Source: Lachnoclostridium sp. UBA7215
Lineage (GTDB): Bacteria > Bacillota > Clostridia > Lachnospirales > Lachnospiraceae
DNA: 5,602 bases
Direction: 5' to 3'
NCBI GenBank assembly: GCA_002490465.1
Contig: DKUB01000029.1
Span: forward strand, 1,411-7,012
Shown here: positions 5,481-5,602 of the stretch, in pieces
Numbering within the stretch: the first letter of the stretch is position 1
How the letters are laid out: the number at the start of each line of letters is the position of its first letter
Program-made: the position numbers and the translations under genes
Notes under the pieces: generated by a model
Databases searched by the model: none
Told to the model about the DNA's origin: nothing
What the model saw: the letters and a program-made list of their open reading frames with translations, nothing else

Positions 5481-5490
5481 GACAAAAGTA

Positions 5491-5551
5491 TTGAAAAATA
5501 AGGATTTTGAAAGATATGATAATAGAATTTATACAGTTTATGCACTGTATA
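5491..5551 (+). promoter_or_regulatory. Possible rightward promoter with a 22-bp palindromic operator-like dyad
   Basis: TATACAGT (5530-5537) and ACTGTATA (5544-5551) form a perfect 8-bp inverted repeat around a 6-base centre, with no T-run after it, so it looks like a dimeric-regulator site rather than a terminator. Just upstream on the + strand, TTGAAA (5491-5496) and TATGAT (5515-5520) form a promoter-like pair with an 18-bp spacer. This would place the dyad near the transcription start. Read leftward, TTGTAT and TATAAA also flank the dyad centre at a short 15-bp spacing, so the direction is uncertain. No ribosome binding site or start codon is seen before the window ends. The rest of 5552-5602 holds nothing I can identify. 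Confidence 0.4.
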
Positions 5552-5602
5552 CAAAATAACTTTTTTTAAAGACAAACCGGAAGTTTCTTCTCTATTAGCG
5601 GT

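Noticed and set aside
1..5602. CRISPR array, tRNA, rRNA, riboswitch or intact insertion sequence
   Set aside because: I saw no regularly spaced long repeats, no tRNA- or rRNA-like conserved segments and no intact transposase. The 5' leaders are too short (about 35-45 bases) for a riboswitch.

Overview
The window looks like a low-to-moderate GC Firmicute, most likely a gut-type clostridial (Lachnospiraceae-like) genome. This rests on strong AGGAGG-like ribosome binding sites, A+T-rich promoters, a VanS/VanR-style two-component system with small membrane partners, and the tail of a PD-(D/E)XK (Rpn) transposase-like gene. The genus cannot be fixed from this sequence.

Layout. At the left edge (1-120, + strand) lies the frameshifted 3' end of an Rpn-type gene, followed by a rightward intrinsic terminator (141-165). 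All intact genes after that are on the - strand and are read right to left. The rightmost transcription unit (about 5045 down to 1727) starts at an activator-type promoter (5052-5104). It encodes an eight-helix membrane protein (4095-5009), an OmpR-family response regulator (3430-4098), a short-loop sensor histidine kinase (2313-3410) and a two-helix membrane protein (1784-2311), and ends at an intrinsic terminator (1727-1768). These four genes are tightly packed: a 4-bp overlap, then gaps of 19 bp and 1 bp. A second unit starts at a promoter at 1621-1673 and encodes a small internally duplicated four-helix membrane protein (1209-1577) and a zinc-dependent medium-chain dehydrogenase (187-1197). 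To the right of the regulatory operon is a decayed carboxymuconolactone decarboxylase-cupin gene (5140 to about 5480, - strand). Beyond it is an A+T-rich stretch with a 22-bp dyad and a possible rightward promoter but no recognisable coding sequence.

How it fits together. The main observation is that the two leftward promoters share an architecture. Each has an 11-bp-period series of AAACA-like direct repeats whose last copy begins exactly 14 bp upstream of a good -10 hexamer, and neither has a recognisable -35. This is the expected geometry for an OmpR/PhoB-type activator site. The simplest model is that the response regulator in this window activates its own operon and the adjacent membrane protein-dehydrogenase operon. 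The signal, the substrate of the dehydrogenase and the roles of the three membrane proteins cannot be read from the sequence.
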